Below, one piece after another: positions 17,201 through 24,836 of a DNA stretch of 64,000 nt. The DNA lies in contig DASVNH010000008.1 in the NCBI GenBank assembly GCA_036383955.1, positions 16,833-80,832 of the forward strand, written 5' to 3'. The notes below the pieces were generated by a model, which saw only the letters and a list, made by a program, of their open reading frames with translations, was not told the DNA's origin and searched no databases. Origin of the DNA: JACQFK01 sp036383955. Lineage in GTDB: Bacteria > Planctomycetota > MHYJ01 > JACPRB01. The stretch's first letter is position 1. The number at the start of each line of letters is the position of its first letter. The position numbers and the translations under genes are program-made.

Positions 17201-18483
17201 GCCCCCGCCCTCGCCGATCTCGCCCGGATCGGACGCGCCGGCACGCCCGCGACCACCGCCCCCGGCGGCACCTCGCCGCGCACCACCACCGCGCCCGCGC
17301 CCGTCTTCGCCCCCGCGCCCACCTTCACCGGCGCCACCAGCACCGTGTTCGACCCCAGGTGGACCCCGTCCCCGATGACCGTCTCGTGCTTGTTCTTGCC
17401 GTCGTAGTTCGCCGTGATCGTCCCCGCCCCCACGTTCACGTTCGCGCCCAGCGTCGCGTTCCCCAGGTAGGACAGATGCTTCGCCTTCGACTTCCGGCCG
17501 ATCGTCGACTTCTTCACCTCGACGAAGTTCCCGATCTCCGCCCCGTCCTCCAGCACCGTGCCCGGCCGCAGCTGCGTGAACGGCCCCACCTCGCAGCCCT
17601 TGCCGATCTTCACGTCCCGCCGGATCACCGTGAACGGCTCGACCACCGTGTCCTGGCCGATCTCGACGTCCTCCTCGATGAACGTCGTCGACGGATCCAC
17701 GATGGTCACCCCGGCGTCCATGTGCCGCTCGAGGATCTTCCAGCGCAGGAAGTTCGTCGCCGCCACCAGGTCGCGCCGCGAGTTGATCCCGTAGATCTCC
17801 GCCGGCTGCGTCGAACGCACCGGGTCGACGGCCTTCCCCGCCTTCAACAGCAGCGAAAGGACGTCCGTCAGGTAGATCTCCCCCTTGGCGTTGTTGGGCT
17901 GGACCCCCTTCAGCGCCGAGAAGAGCTCGGGTGCCTTGAACACATAGGCCCCCGAGTTCACCTCGGAGATGTTCTTCTCCTCGGGGGTGGCGTCGACATC
18001 CTCCACCAGCCGCAGGAACTTGGACGTCGCCGCGTCGCGGACCACGCGGCCGTAGCCGGCGGGCTCGTCGAGGCAGGCGGACAGGAAGGTCGCGGAGCGC
18101 TTGTTGAGGCGCTGCTCGTCGAGCATGCGGACGAGCGTGCGGCCCTGGATGAGCGGCGCGTCGCCCGCCACGACGAAGACCTCCCCGGCGAAGCCGGCCA
18201 GCGCGGGCTCGGCCATGAGGACGGCGTGGCCGGTGCCCTTCTGCTCCGTCTGCTCGACGAAGCGGCAGCCGGGGGCGGCTTTCCTGACCTCGTCGGCCTG
18301 GTGGCCGACCACGACGACGATGTCGGAGACGCCGGCGTCGCGGAGGTTGCGGAGGACGTAGTCGAGGACGGGCCGGCCGAGGACGCCGTGGAGCACCTTG
18401 GCGCGGTCGGACTTCATCCGCGTGCCTTTGCCGGCCGCGAGGACGATGGCCTTGACGTCGGCAGGTGAAGATAGTGAAGACAC
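17197..18483 (-). CDS. glmU: Bifunctional UDP-N-acetylglucosamine pyrophosphorylase / glucosamine-1-phosphate acetyltransferase
   Basis: 428 residues from a GTG start, near the low end for GlmU. The N-terminal uridylyltransferase has IVLAAGKGTRMKSDRAKVLH and TEQKGTGHAVLMAEPA. The C-terminal left-handed beta helix carries the hexapeptide repeats and the acetyltransferase region (FVEVKKSTIGRKSKAKHLSY, then NVGAGTITANYDGKNKHET). It makes UDP-GlcNAc for peptidoglycan and lipopolysaccharide. It heads the long 18483-10159 operon, which has a TTGACT/TAAACT promoter about 120 nt upstream. Confidence 0.96.
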   Translation of the reverse strand: MSSLSSPADVKAIVLAAGKGTRMKSDRAKVLHGVLGRPVLDYVLRNLRDAGVSDIVVVVGHQADEVRKAAPGCRFVEQTEQKGTGHAVLMAEPALAGFAGEVFVVAGDAPLIQGRTLVRMLDEQRLNKRSATFLSACLDEPAGYGRVVRDAATSKFLRLVEDVDATPEEKNISEVNSGAYVFKAPELFSALKGVQPNNAKGEIYLTDVLSLLLKAGKAVDPVRSTQPAEIYGINSRRDLVAATNFLRWKILERHMDAGVTIVDPSTTFIEEDVEIGQDTVVEPFTVIRRDVKIGKGCEVGPFTQLRPGTVLEDGAEIGNFVEVKKSTIGRKSKAKHLSYLGNATLGANVNVGAGTITANYDGKNKHETVIGDGVHLGSNTVLVAPVKVGAGAKTGAGAVVVRGEVPPGAVVAGVPARPIRARSARAGA

Positions 18484-18608
18484 GGCGACAGCCTTTTCGC
18501 GCCCAGCGCGTCCTTTCTCGTCTCGTCCGAATCCCGCCGCGGTAAACGGCCGCCGTACCTCTAGAGACCGGCGTCCGCGCGTGCGGGTGACCCAACCAAG
18601 GGAAGCGA

Positions 18609-18637
18609 AGTTTAGCGAAGGGCCCGAAGGGAGTCAA
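18609..18637 (-). promoter_or_regulatory. Sigma-70-like promoter of the glmU-dnaB operon
   Basis: On the minus strand TTGACT (18637-18632) and TAAACT (18614-18609) are separated by 17 nt. This is a near-consensus promoter pointing toward glmU and would leave a leader of about 120 nt. The spacer contains CCCTTCGGG. Confidence 0.65.
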
Positions 18638-18646
18638 GCGCTACGA

Positions 18647-18673
18647 CCGGAACCGGAACCGGAACCGGAACGG
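18647..18673. repeat. Tandem hexamer repeat (CCGGAA, about 4.5 copies)
   Basis: CCGGAA is repeated four times without interruption, followed by CGG. It lies 10 nt upstream of the -35 box of the glmU promoter, in non-coding DNA. Confidence 0.8.
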
Positions 18674-18851
18674 GGCAGGCCGGACCAAGGGGGCGGGAGC
18701 TCCGGGACGGGCCTACCCGCCCCTTCGCGAGCCCCCGCCCGCCTTGCCACTGCCGCTCCAGGACCAGGATTTATCTCAGCGCCTCCCGCGGAGGGAAGGC
18801 GGTTCACTCGGGGTGGATGCGCCGGGCCGCCCCGAGCCGGCCGGGTTTCAC

Positions 18852-19265
18852 CTACGACTCGCCGCCCATCTCGGCGACGGCCTGGGTCTCCGCGGCGGCG
18901 ACCTCCGCCGGCTCGGCGGCGTCGGCGCGCTCGCGGCCCCAGAAGAACTGCACGTTCTGCGCCACCACGCGGATCTTCGAGCGCGACAGGTTGGTCTTCG
19001 GGTCCACCCAGCGCGACTGCCGCAGCGTTCCCATCACCAGGACCTCGCGGCCCTTCTTCAGGAACTGCTGGCAGATCTCCGCCAGCCGGCGCCAGGCCGA
19101 GACGTCGAGAAACGTCGTCGACTCGGCCTTCTGGCCGTCGTCCTTCGTGTACTTGTGGGACGTCGCCAGGCTGAAGTTGCACACGGGCGCGCCGCTCGGC
19201 GCGTACTTGAGCTCCGGGTCGCGCGTCAGCCGGCCCACGATCACCACGCTGTTGAAGTTCGCCAT
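18852..19265 (-). CDS. Second single-stranded DNA-binding protein, lacking the acidic tip
   Basis: I chose the ATG at 19265 (MANFNSVVIVGRLTRDPELK), which has GGAGG 9 nt upstream; an in-frame GTG further up sits only 1 nt from it. The 137-residue OB-fold protein has NFSLATSHKYTKDDGQKAES, FLDVSAWRRLAEICQQFLKK and VLVMGTLRQSRW. The tail is Ala/Glu-rich and ends AEMGGES, without the DDxPF tip of canonical SSB. It is likely an accessory SSB, perhaps for transformation or repair, that cannot recruit the usual partners. Confidence 0.88.
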   Translation of the reverse strand: MANFNSVVIVGRLTRDPELKYAPSGAPVCNFSLATSHKYTKDDGQKAESTTFLDVSAWRRLAEICQQFLKKGREVLVMGTLRQSRWVDPKTNLSRSKIRVVAQNVQFFWGRERADAAEPAEVAAAETQAVAEMGGES

Positions 19266-19363
19266 CGTTTTCACCCTCCGAACACGCGGAGGAAGAAAGC
19301 AACGCGCGTGCCAATCGCGCCCCGAGGGAGAAGGACGTCGAACGGCCGAGGGACGTGTGTAAG

Positions 19364-19380
19364 CGTTACGAAACGTAACG
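19364..19380. repeat. Perfect hairpin CGTTACG-AAA-CGTAACG
   Basis: A 7-bp perfect inverted repeat with a 3-nt loop lies between the stop of the lipoprotein gene (19392) and the start of ssb2 on the minus strand. It could be a transcription end or an operator; no T-run is seen. Confidence 0.6.
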
Positions 19381-19391
19381 TCCGGGCGGGC

Positions 19392-19838
19392 TTACTTCGG
19401 GGCCGGCGCCGGGGCGGGCCAGCTCTCGTGCAGGTGGGAGATCTGCCACTTGCCCTGGGTGCGGCGCAGGACGGCGGTGATGCCGGCCCGCTGCGTGCCG
19501 ACGCTCGCCACGTAGGTGGCCACGCCGACGTCCCCCGTGATGTTGATCTCCTCGCGGCCGAGGAGCGTGCTGCGCGACTGGCCCTGGAAGTACTTCACCC
19601 GGTCGGTGAGCTCCTTGACGGCCTCTTCTTTGGGGCGCGCGAAGTCCTCCGCCCCCTTGAAGATCGTCGCCTCCGGGGCCAGGTGGCTCGCCATGATGTC
19701 GACGTCCCCCTGGTCGCCGGCGCGGTGGTAGGCCTTGAGAACTTCCCAGATCGCGTTCTTGTTCGCCCCGATGTCGGGCGGGAGGCTCTCGCCGCAGGCG
19801 GCGAGGGCCAGCAGGGCGACGGCCGGAGAAAGCCTCAT
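19392..19838 (-). CDS. Small lipoprotein with NTF2/SnoaL-like domain
   Basis: 148 residues. The signal ends in the lipobox ALAACG (Cys near residue 15). The mature part fits the SnoaL/DUF4440 cone fold: an initial helix (AIWEVLKAYHRAGDQGDVDIM), HLAPEATIFKGAE, VKYFQGQSRSTLLGREEI, then strands GVATYVASV and TAVLRRTQGKWQISHLHES, where the WxIxHxH ending is typical. Function unknown; such domains bind small ligands or act in enzymes. It is divergent from the GT39 gene. A TATAGT box 9 nt before the ATG suggests a leaderless mRNA. Confidence 0.75.
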   Translation of the reverse strand: MRLSPAVALLALAACGESLPPDIGANKNAIWEVLKAYHRAGDQGDVDIMASHLAPEATIFKGAEDFARPKEEAVKELTDRVKYFQGQSRSTLLGREEINITGDVGVATYVASVGTQRAGITAVLRRTQGKWQISHLHESWPAPAPAPK

Positions 19839-19847
19839 GGTTTTTCA

Positions 19848-19883
19848 ACTATAGCGGTCGCCGGAGAGGCGGTCAACTATACT
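19848..19883. promoter_or_regulatory. Divergent -10-like boxes, both about 9 nt from start codons
   Basis: TATAGT on the minus strand (19853-19848) lies 9 nt before the ATG at 19838. TATACT on the plus strand (19878-19883) lies 9 nt before the ATG at 19893. Each is embedded in a copy of TCAACTATA, so the two promoters share a 9-nt direct repeat. Both genes would be transcribed with almost no leader. Confidence 0.5.
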
Positions 19884-19892
19884 ACTGGCCCG

Positions 19893-21269
19893 ATGTCCCC
19901 ACGCGCGCGGACGATCCTGGCGGCCCTGCTCCTCCTGGCGGCGGGAGCGCGGCTGCGCTGGTTCTCGGGCCTGCAGGTCGGCGACGACATCGTCTACTCG
20001 AAGATCGCGGCGGACCGGGCCGCGGGCCTCCTCAAGTTCACCAACGTCCACGAGGCCCGCAACGGGTTCCTGCTGCCGATCACCGCCGCGTACGCCCTCT
20101 TCGGCCCCGGCGAGGTCCCGCTGGTCCTCTACAACCTGCTCTGCTCGCTCGGCCTGGTCGCCGTCCTGTTCTTCCTCGCCCGGCGCTTCTGGGGCGAGAC
20201 GGCCGGCGGGATCGCGGGGCTTACGGCGGCCCTGCACCCCAACCTCCTCTTCTTCGCGACCGAGTGCCACACGGACACCCCCGTCGCGTTCTGGCAGGCC
20301 CTCGCGGTGCTCGTCTACCTGTCGGCCCCCGACGCCAAGCGCCTCGCCCTCGCGGGCTTCCTCGTCGGCTGGGCCTGGCTGCACAAGGAGCACGCCATCT
20401 TCCTGCTGCCGCTCTTCGCCGGGCACGCGATCGCCCGCCGCGCGTGGCGCCCCCTCCTCCCCCTCGCCCTCGCCGCCCTCGGCGTCTTCCTCGCCGAGCT
20501 GCTCTTCTTCGCCGTCGCGACCGGCGACCCCTTCAAGCGCTTCGCCCTCGTGAAGTCCATGCACGTCGGCCACTACATCGCCACCCGCTACGCCGATACC
20601 GGCGAGCTCCTGTACCGCCTCTTCCTCGAGCTCCCCCGCCTCCTCTTCGCTCCGCGCCGCGGCGAGTACGCCTGGGCGTTCAACCTCCTCGGCCTGGGCC
20701 TGGGCGCGACGGCCGTCGCCCGGAACGCGCCGGGCGCCCGCCTCCTCGCCGGCTGGTGGACGTCGATCTACCTCAGCTACTGCTTCTGGCCCTCGTCGCT
20801 CCGGCCCTTCCTGCCCTCCTTCTATCTCTTCGAGTGGACCCTGCCGCTCCTGGCCGGGCCCCTCGCCTGCTTCTGCGGCGAGGGGTTGGCGCGACGTCCC
20901 CGCTGGGCAGCCGCCGCGGTGATGTCGGTGGCGGCCGTCGCCGCCGTCCTCACCGCCGGCGTCCAGCATGCACGGGGCGCCCGCTTCTCGGCCGGCGGCA
21001 AGGAAGCCCACGCCTGGATCGAGCGCGAGAGCCCCGGGCGGGTGGTCACCGACGACAAGACGATCGAGGTGTTGGATTTCCTCGACGGCCATCGCCCGCG
21101 CCGGACCTACGTGCCGTTCCAGGAGACGAAGGACGTCGCGGGATCGGTCGTCATCGTGGACAAGTTCTGGACCCAGCCCGGCCAGTGGTGGACGCGACCG
21201 GGCGTCGAACCCCAGCCGAGCTGGACGAAGCTCTACGAGAGCGACCGCCTGGCGATCTACCGCCCCTAA
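19893..21269 (+). CDS. GT39/ArnT-like membrane glycosyltransferase
   Basis: 458 residues with about ten hydrophobic segments. The start MSPRARTILAALLLLAAGAR follows a TATACT box. An early acidic pair (QVGDDIVYSKIAADRA) in the first extracytoplasmic loop fits the catalytic Asp of the PMT/ArnT fold. HPNLLFFATECHTDTP, then GWAWLHKEHAIFLLP, and a soluble C-terminal part with VVTDDKTIEVLDFLDGHRP complete the pattern. Such enzymes move a sugar from a polyprenyl phosphate to protein or lipid outside the membrane. The acceptor is unknown. The gene ends 1 nt before a large inverted-repeat cluster and faces a DUF1501 gene. Confidence 0.75.
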   Translation: MSPRARTILAALLLLAAGARLRWFSGLQVGDDIVYSKIAADRAAGLLKFTNVHEARNGFLLPITAAYALFGPGEVPLVLYNLLCSLGLVAVLFFLARRFWGETAGGIAGLTAALHPNLLFFATECHTDTPVAFWQALAVLVYLSAPDAKRLALAGFLVGWAWLHKEHAIFLLPLFAGHAIARRAWRPLLPLALAALGVFLAELLFFAVATGDPFKRFALVKSMHVGHYIATRYADTGELLYRLFLELPRLLFAPRRGEYAWAFNLLGLGLGATAVARNAPGARLLAGWWTSIYLSYCFWPSSLRPFLPSFYLFEWTLPLLAGPLACFCGEGLARRPRWAAAAVMSVAAVAAVLTAGVQHARGARFSAGGKEAHAWIERESPGRVVTDDKTIEVLDFLDGHRPRRTYVPFQETKDVAGSVVIVDKFWTQPGQWWTRPGVEPQPSWTKLYESDRLAIYRP

Positions 21270-21367
21270 GGTACCAGGAACCGGGTACCAGGTACCGGGC
21301 GGGCCCCCCCGCCCCCCGGGGGGAAAGGGGGATCCAGGGTACCCGGTACCTGGTACCTGGTACCTCG
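21270..21367. repeat. Inverted cluster of GGTACC-type units between convergent genes
   Basis: The left half has GGTACCAGG-like units (four GGTACC/GGAACC-type sites), the centre is C-rich (CCCCCCGCCCCCCGGGGGG), and the right half has the complementary CCTGGTACC units. The array runs from directly after the plus-strand stop to CTCGTTA, whose TTA is the complement of the minus-strand stop TAA. It can fold into a very long hairpin and may end transcription from both sides. Confidence 0.85.
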
Positions 21368-22678
21368 TTAGAGGAGCTCGCGGATGGGGGCGCCGTCGTC
21401 GATGAGGGGGACGGGGCGGCCGGCGTTGTCCGGGAAGGTCATGTAGGGATCGATCCCGAGCACGTGGTAGATCGTCGCGTGCAGGTCGCCGACGGAGGCC
21501 GGGCGCTCGACGATCTGCTCGCCCCGGGCGTCCGTCTTGCCGACGATCCGCCCGCCCTTGACCCCGCCGCCGCCGATCAGGAGCGAGATCGCGTCGTTCC
21601 AATGGTCGCGGCCGGCCGGCTGGTTCTGGAAGCCCGCGTTCATGCGCGGCGTGCGGCTCATCTCGCCCATCACCACCACGCAGATGTTCTCGAGCGACCC
21701 GCTCGCCGCCAGGTCCTGGAAGAGCGCCGAGACGGCCATGTCCAGCTTCGGCAGGTAGTCGTCCATCTTCGCCTTGAGGTCGCCGTGCTGGTCCCAGCCG
21801 CCCATGTTCACGGTCGTGTAGGTCACGCCCGCCTCGGCCAGCCGCTTCGCCAGCAGCACGCTCTGGCCCCAGTCGTTGCGGCCGTACCGGGCCCGGTTCG
21901 CCTCCGTCTCGTTCGACAGCGAGAACGCCTCCCGCACCGCCTTGCTCGTCACCAGCTCGAAGGCCTGCCGCTCGAACTGGTCCAGCGCTTCCGCCTGGCC
22001 GAAGCTGTCCCCCGCCCGGCGCAGGTCGTCGAAGCTCTTCCGCAGCGCGCGGCGGTCGTCGAGCCGCTCCACCGTCAGCCCGTTCGGCATCGCCAGGTTC
22101 TCGACCTTGAAGTGCGGGCTGTTCGGATAGCCGCCCGTCTCGAACGGATCGAAGCCGCGGCCCAGATAGTGCGCCCCGAAGTAGCCCGGCCGCAGGTTGC
22201 CCGAGTTCGCCCGCGTCGCCGCCACGTAGGGCGGCAGCCCGGGACGTCGAGCCCCCGCCGCCTTCGCCACGATCGAGCCCATCGAGGGCGACGTCCCCGG
22301 CTGGTCGATCGCCACGGGCCCGGGACGTCCGGTCAGCAGGATGTGCGCCGACCCGATGTGGTCGCCGTCTTTGTGGTTCAGCGTGCGAAGGATGGAGAAT
22401 TTGTCGGCGATCCGGGCCTGGCGGGGCAGCATCTCGCTGACCTGGATCCCGGCGACGTTCGTGCCGATCGGGCGCCAGAAGCCGCGGTACTCGGCGGGAG
22501 CGTCGGGCTTCATGTCCCAGAGATCCATGTGGCTGGGACCGCCTTCGAGCCAGAGGACGATGACCCGGGTGTCCTTGGAGCTCTTCGCCTCGGCGAGGCG
22601 CGGGAGGGTCAGCGACGTGAGCCCGGCCGCGCCGAGCTGGAGAAAGGTGCGACGTCCCATGCCGGGCAATCTGAGCAT
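21368..22678 (-). CDS. DUF1501 Tat-exported protein, stand-alone copy
   Basis: I chose the ATG at 22678 because GGAGG lies 5 nt upstream. The 436-residue protein begins MLRLPGMGRRTFLQLGAAG, a Tat signal. DUF1501 motifs are VIVLWLEGGPSHMDLWDMKP, TLNHKDGDHIGSAHILLTG, NMGGWDQHGDLKAKMDDYL and GEMSRTPRMN, ending with YHVLGIDPYMTFPD. Unlike the copy at 5102-6499, no DUF1549/DUF1553 partner lies beside it. Its ends touch two different palindromic repeat clusters. Confidence 0.92.
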   Translation of the reverse strand: MLRLPGMGRRTFLQLGAAGLTSLTLPRLAEAKSSKDTRVIVLWLEGGPSHMDLWDMKPDAPAEYRGFWRPIGTNVAGIQVSEMLPRQARIADKFSILRTLNHKDGDHIGSAHILLTGRPGPVAIDQPGTSPSMGSIVAKAAGARRPGLPPYVAATRANSGNLRPGYFGAHYLGRGFDPFETGGYPNSPHFKVENLAMPNGLTVERLDDRRALRKSFDDLRRAGDSFGQAEALDQFERQAFELVTSKAVREAFSLSNETEANRARYGRNDWGQSVLLAKRLAEAGVTYTTVNMGGWDQHGDLKAKMDDYLPKLDMAVSALFQDLAASGSLENICVVVMGEMSRTPRMNAGFQNQPAGRDHWNDAISLLIGGGGVKGGRIVGKTDARGEQIVERPASVGDLHATIYHVLGIDPYMTFPDNAGRPVPLIDDGAPIRELL

Positions 22679-22738
22679 GCTCGCCTCCCGTTTCAAGGGA
22701 GTGCCCGGCCAAGCGGATTGCGACGCAATAATGCAACG

Positions 22739-22836
22739 ACAGGTCCAGGAGACAGGTCCAGGGCCAGGACAGATCCCCCCACCCCCCGGAGGGGGTCGCC
22801 TCCTGGACCTGGACCTGTTACCTGGACCCGGTTAGG
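22739..22836. repeat. Inverted cluster of AGGTCCAGG-type units
   Basis: The left half has CAGGTCCAGG twice and GGGCCAGG, the centre is CCCCCCACCCCCCGGAGGGGG, and the right half has CCTGGACCTGGACCTG and CCTGGACC. The layout matches the cluster at 21270-21367, but the unit differs. The array includes the stop codon (TAA, 22818-22820) and the last codons of the kinase gene, so the coding end lies inside the repeat. Confidence 0.85.
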
Positions 22837-24836
22837 GGCCAGAGCCGGACCGCGCGGTCCAGCCCCCCCGTCGCGAGCAGCCGGCCGTCGGGCGAAAACG
22901 CCACCGCCCAGACGCTGTCCGCGTGGCCGGGAATCGCCCGGATTTCGAGGCCCGACTCGACCTCCCACAGCCGCGCCGTCCGGTCCCAGCTCCCCGTGGC
23001 GAGCAGCCGGCCGTCGGGCGAGAACGCCACGGCCACCACCACCCCCGCGTGCCCGCGCAGCACCCGGCGGACCGCGCGGCGCTCGACGTCCCACAGCCGC
23101 GCCGTCTTGTCCGAGCTCGCGCTCGCGACGAGCCGGCCGTCCGGCGAGAACGCGACGCCCCACGCGCCGTCGCCGTGGCCCTCGAACGCGGCGACCTGGG
23201 AGGTCGAGGCGACGTCCCACAGCGCGACGAGATGATCCCAGCCGCTCGTCGCCAGGTGGCGGCCGTCGGGGGAAAACGCCGCGCCCCGGACCGCCCGCGC
23301 GTGCGCCTTCCAGGAGGCGCGCTCGCGGCCGCTCTGCACGTCCCAGACCTTCAGCGTCCCGCCCTGATCGCCCGTGGCGAGCAGCGCTCCGTCCCGGGAA
23401 AACGCCAGCGCGTTGACGCCGTCGTCGTGCCCGGCCAGGTCCCGCGGCGCGCCGCCCTCCGACGGCCAGAGCTTCACCTCGCCGCCGCCGTCCTCCGGCT
23501 CGGTCACGGCCGCGATGAGGCGGCCGTCGGGCGACACCGCGAGGCCCTCGACTTTTGAACCGTGCGGGCCGAACATCCGCAGGGACGCGCCGGTGGCGAC
23601 GTCCCACATCCGGACGGTCCGGTCGCGGCCGCCGGAAAGCAGGCGCGCGCCGTCGGGCATGAAGGCCACCGCGTTCACGGCGCCCGCGTGGCCGTCGAAG
23701 GACGTCGCGACGCGCGGCGCGGGGCGCGGCCAGGCCAGGACCGCGGCGACGCCGAGCAGGATCGCCGCGGCGGCGATCGCCGGCCCGCGGAAGGAGCGCC
23801 GGGGCCGCGCTTCAAGCCAGCGCGTGAGGGCGTCGGCGAACGCGGCGGCCGTGGGATGGCGGTCGTCGGGCTTCTTCGCGAGCGCCTTCCGGCAGACGGC
23901 CTCGAGCGCCGGATCCGGCGCCGGCCGTCCCCGCCCCGCGCAGACGTCCGCGAGGGAGGGCAGCGCGTGGTCGATCACCTTCACGAGCATCTCGACGGCC
24001 GTGTCCGCGACGAACGGCGTGCGGTCGGCCAGGATCTCGAAGAGGAGCACGCCGAGCGAGTAGACGTCCGAGCGCCGGTCCGGCGTCTTGAGCCCCATCG
24101 CCTGCTCGGGGCTCATGTACGACGGCGTGCCGACGACCATGCCGGACGTCGTGAGCGACTCCGTGAGATCCTTCGTCAGCGGCTTGGCGAGGCCGAAGTC
24201 GGTGACGCGCGGCGATCCGGCCGGATCGACGATGACGTTCTGCGGCTTGAGGTCCCGGTGGACGATGCCGTGCTCGTGCGCGTGGTGCACGGCGAGCGCG
24301 ACGTCCCGCAGCAGCGCCACCTGGGCGCGCGGCCCGGCCGTCCGCCGCCACTGCCCGAAATGGACGCCGGGGACGTACTCCATGACCAGGAAGGGCCGGC
24401 CGTCGGCGCGCCCCGCCTCGTGGACCCCGACGACGTGCGGATGCTTGGGCAGGCTGCCCGCGAGCCGCGCCTCCCGCAGGAAGCGCTCCTCGTCCTGCGC
24501 GTTTTCGCGGGCGCTCTGGCCGGGGGCGGCGGACAGCATCTTCACCGCGACGATCCGCTTGAGGATCGTGTCGAAGGCCTCGTAGACCACGCCCATCCCG
24601 CCCGCGCCGATCTGCCGGATGAGCGAGTACTTGCCGAGGGTCCGCGCCGGCGGCGGCTCCTTCAGGAGGACCTCGAGCTGCCGGAGCGTGATGAGGCCCT
24701 TCGCCACCAGAAGGGGGCCCAGGAGCTGGCTCTCCCCCGCGGACGACCGCTCCGCCCGCGCCTCCTCCAGCTGCGCCTCGGTGATGAAGCCCTTCTCGAC
24801 CGCCAGACGGCCGACCACGACGTCTTCCGGGGTCAT
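22818..24836 (-). CDS. Ser/Thr protein kinase with N-terminal MshEN-like region and C-terminal WD40 propeller
   Basis: 672 residues. The first 70 residues hold two similar segments, VGRLAVEKGFITEAQLEEA and LGPLLVAKGLITLRQLEVLL, which resemble the MshEN/T2SSE-type N-domain. A Hanks-type kinase follows: glycine loop IGAGGMGVVYEAFD, VAVKML, HRDLKPQNVIVD, DFGLAKP, and APE-like SPEQAMG. A membrane helix (AIAAAAILLGVAAVLAW) near residue 365 leads to an external seven-repeat WD40 propeller with GH...VAFSPDG...LWDV units. It is the last gene of the poly-Ser operon and overlaps the GT2 gene by ATGA. The kinase is on the cytoplasmic side and the propeller outside. All canonical kinase residues appear intact. 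Confidence 0.92.
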   Translation of the reverse strand: MTPEDVVVGRLAVEKGFITEAQLEEARAERSSAGESQLLGPLLVAKGLITLRQLEVLLKEPPPARTLGKYSLIRQIGAGGMGVVYEAFDTILKRIVAVKMLSAAPGQSARENAQDEERFLREARLAGSLPKHPHVVGVHEAGRADGRPFLVMEYVPGVHFGQWRRTAGPRAQVALLRDVALAVHHAHEHGIVHRDLKPQNVIVDPAGSPRVTDFGLAKPLTKDLTESLTTSGMVVGTPSYMSPEQAMGLKTPDRRSDVYSLGVLLFEILADRTPFVADTAVEMLVKVIDHALPSLADVCAGRGRPAPDPALEAVCRKALAKKPDDRHPTAAAFADALTRWLEARPRRSFRGPAIAAAAILLGVAAVLAWPRPAPRVATSFDGHAGAVNAVAFMPDGARLLSGGRDRTVRMWDVATGASLRMFGPHGSKVEGLAVSPDGRLIAAVTEPEDGGGEVKLWPSEGGAPRDLAGHDDGVNALAFSRDGALLATGDQGGTLKVWDVQSGRERASWKAHARAVRGAAFSPDGRHLATSGWDHLVALWDVASTSQVAAFEGHGDGAWGVAFSPDGRLVASASSDKTARLWDVERRAVRRVLRGHAGVVVAVAFSPDGRLLATGSWDRTARLWEVESGLEIRAIPGHADSVWAVAFSPDGRLLATGGLDRAVRLWPLTGSR

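Larger units (their letters stand above)
18484..18851. other. Intergenic region upstream of glmU
   Basis: No gene is visible in this 368-nt stretch. It holds the promoter of the glmU operon and a short GGAACC-type tandem repeat, both listed separately. The part from 18690 to 18851 lies just downstream of the second ssb gene, is GC-rich, and shows nothing else I can support. Confidence 0.6.

Noticed and set aside
21270..21367. CRISPR-like array
   Set aside because: Units are about 9 nt, inverted, and without spacers; no cas genes are present.
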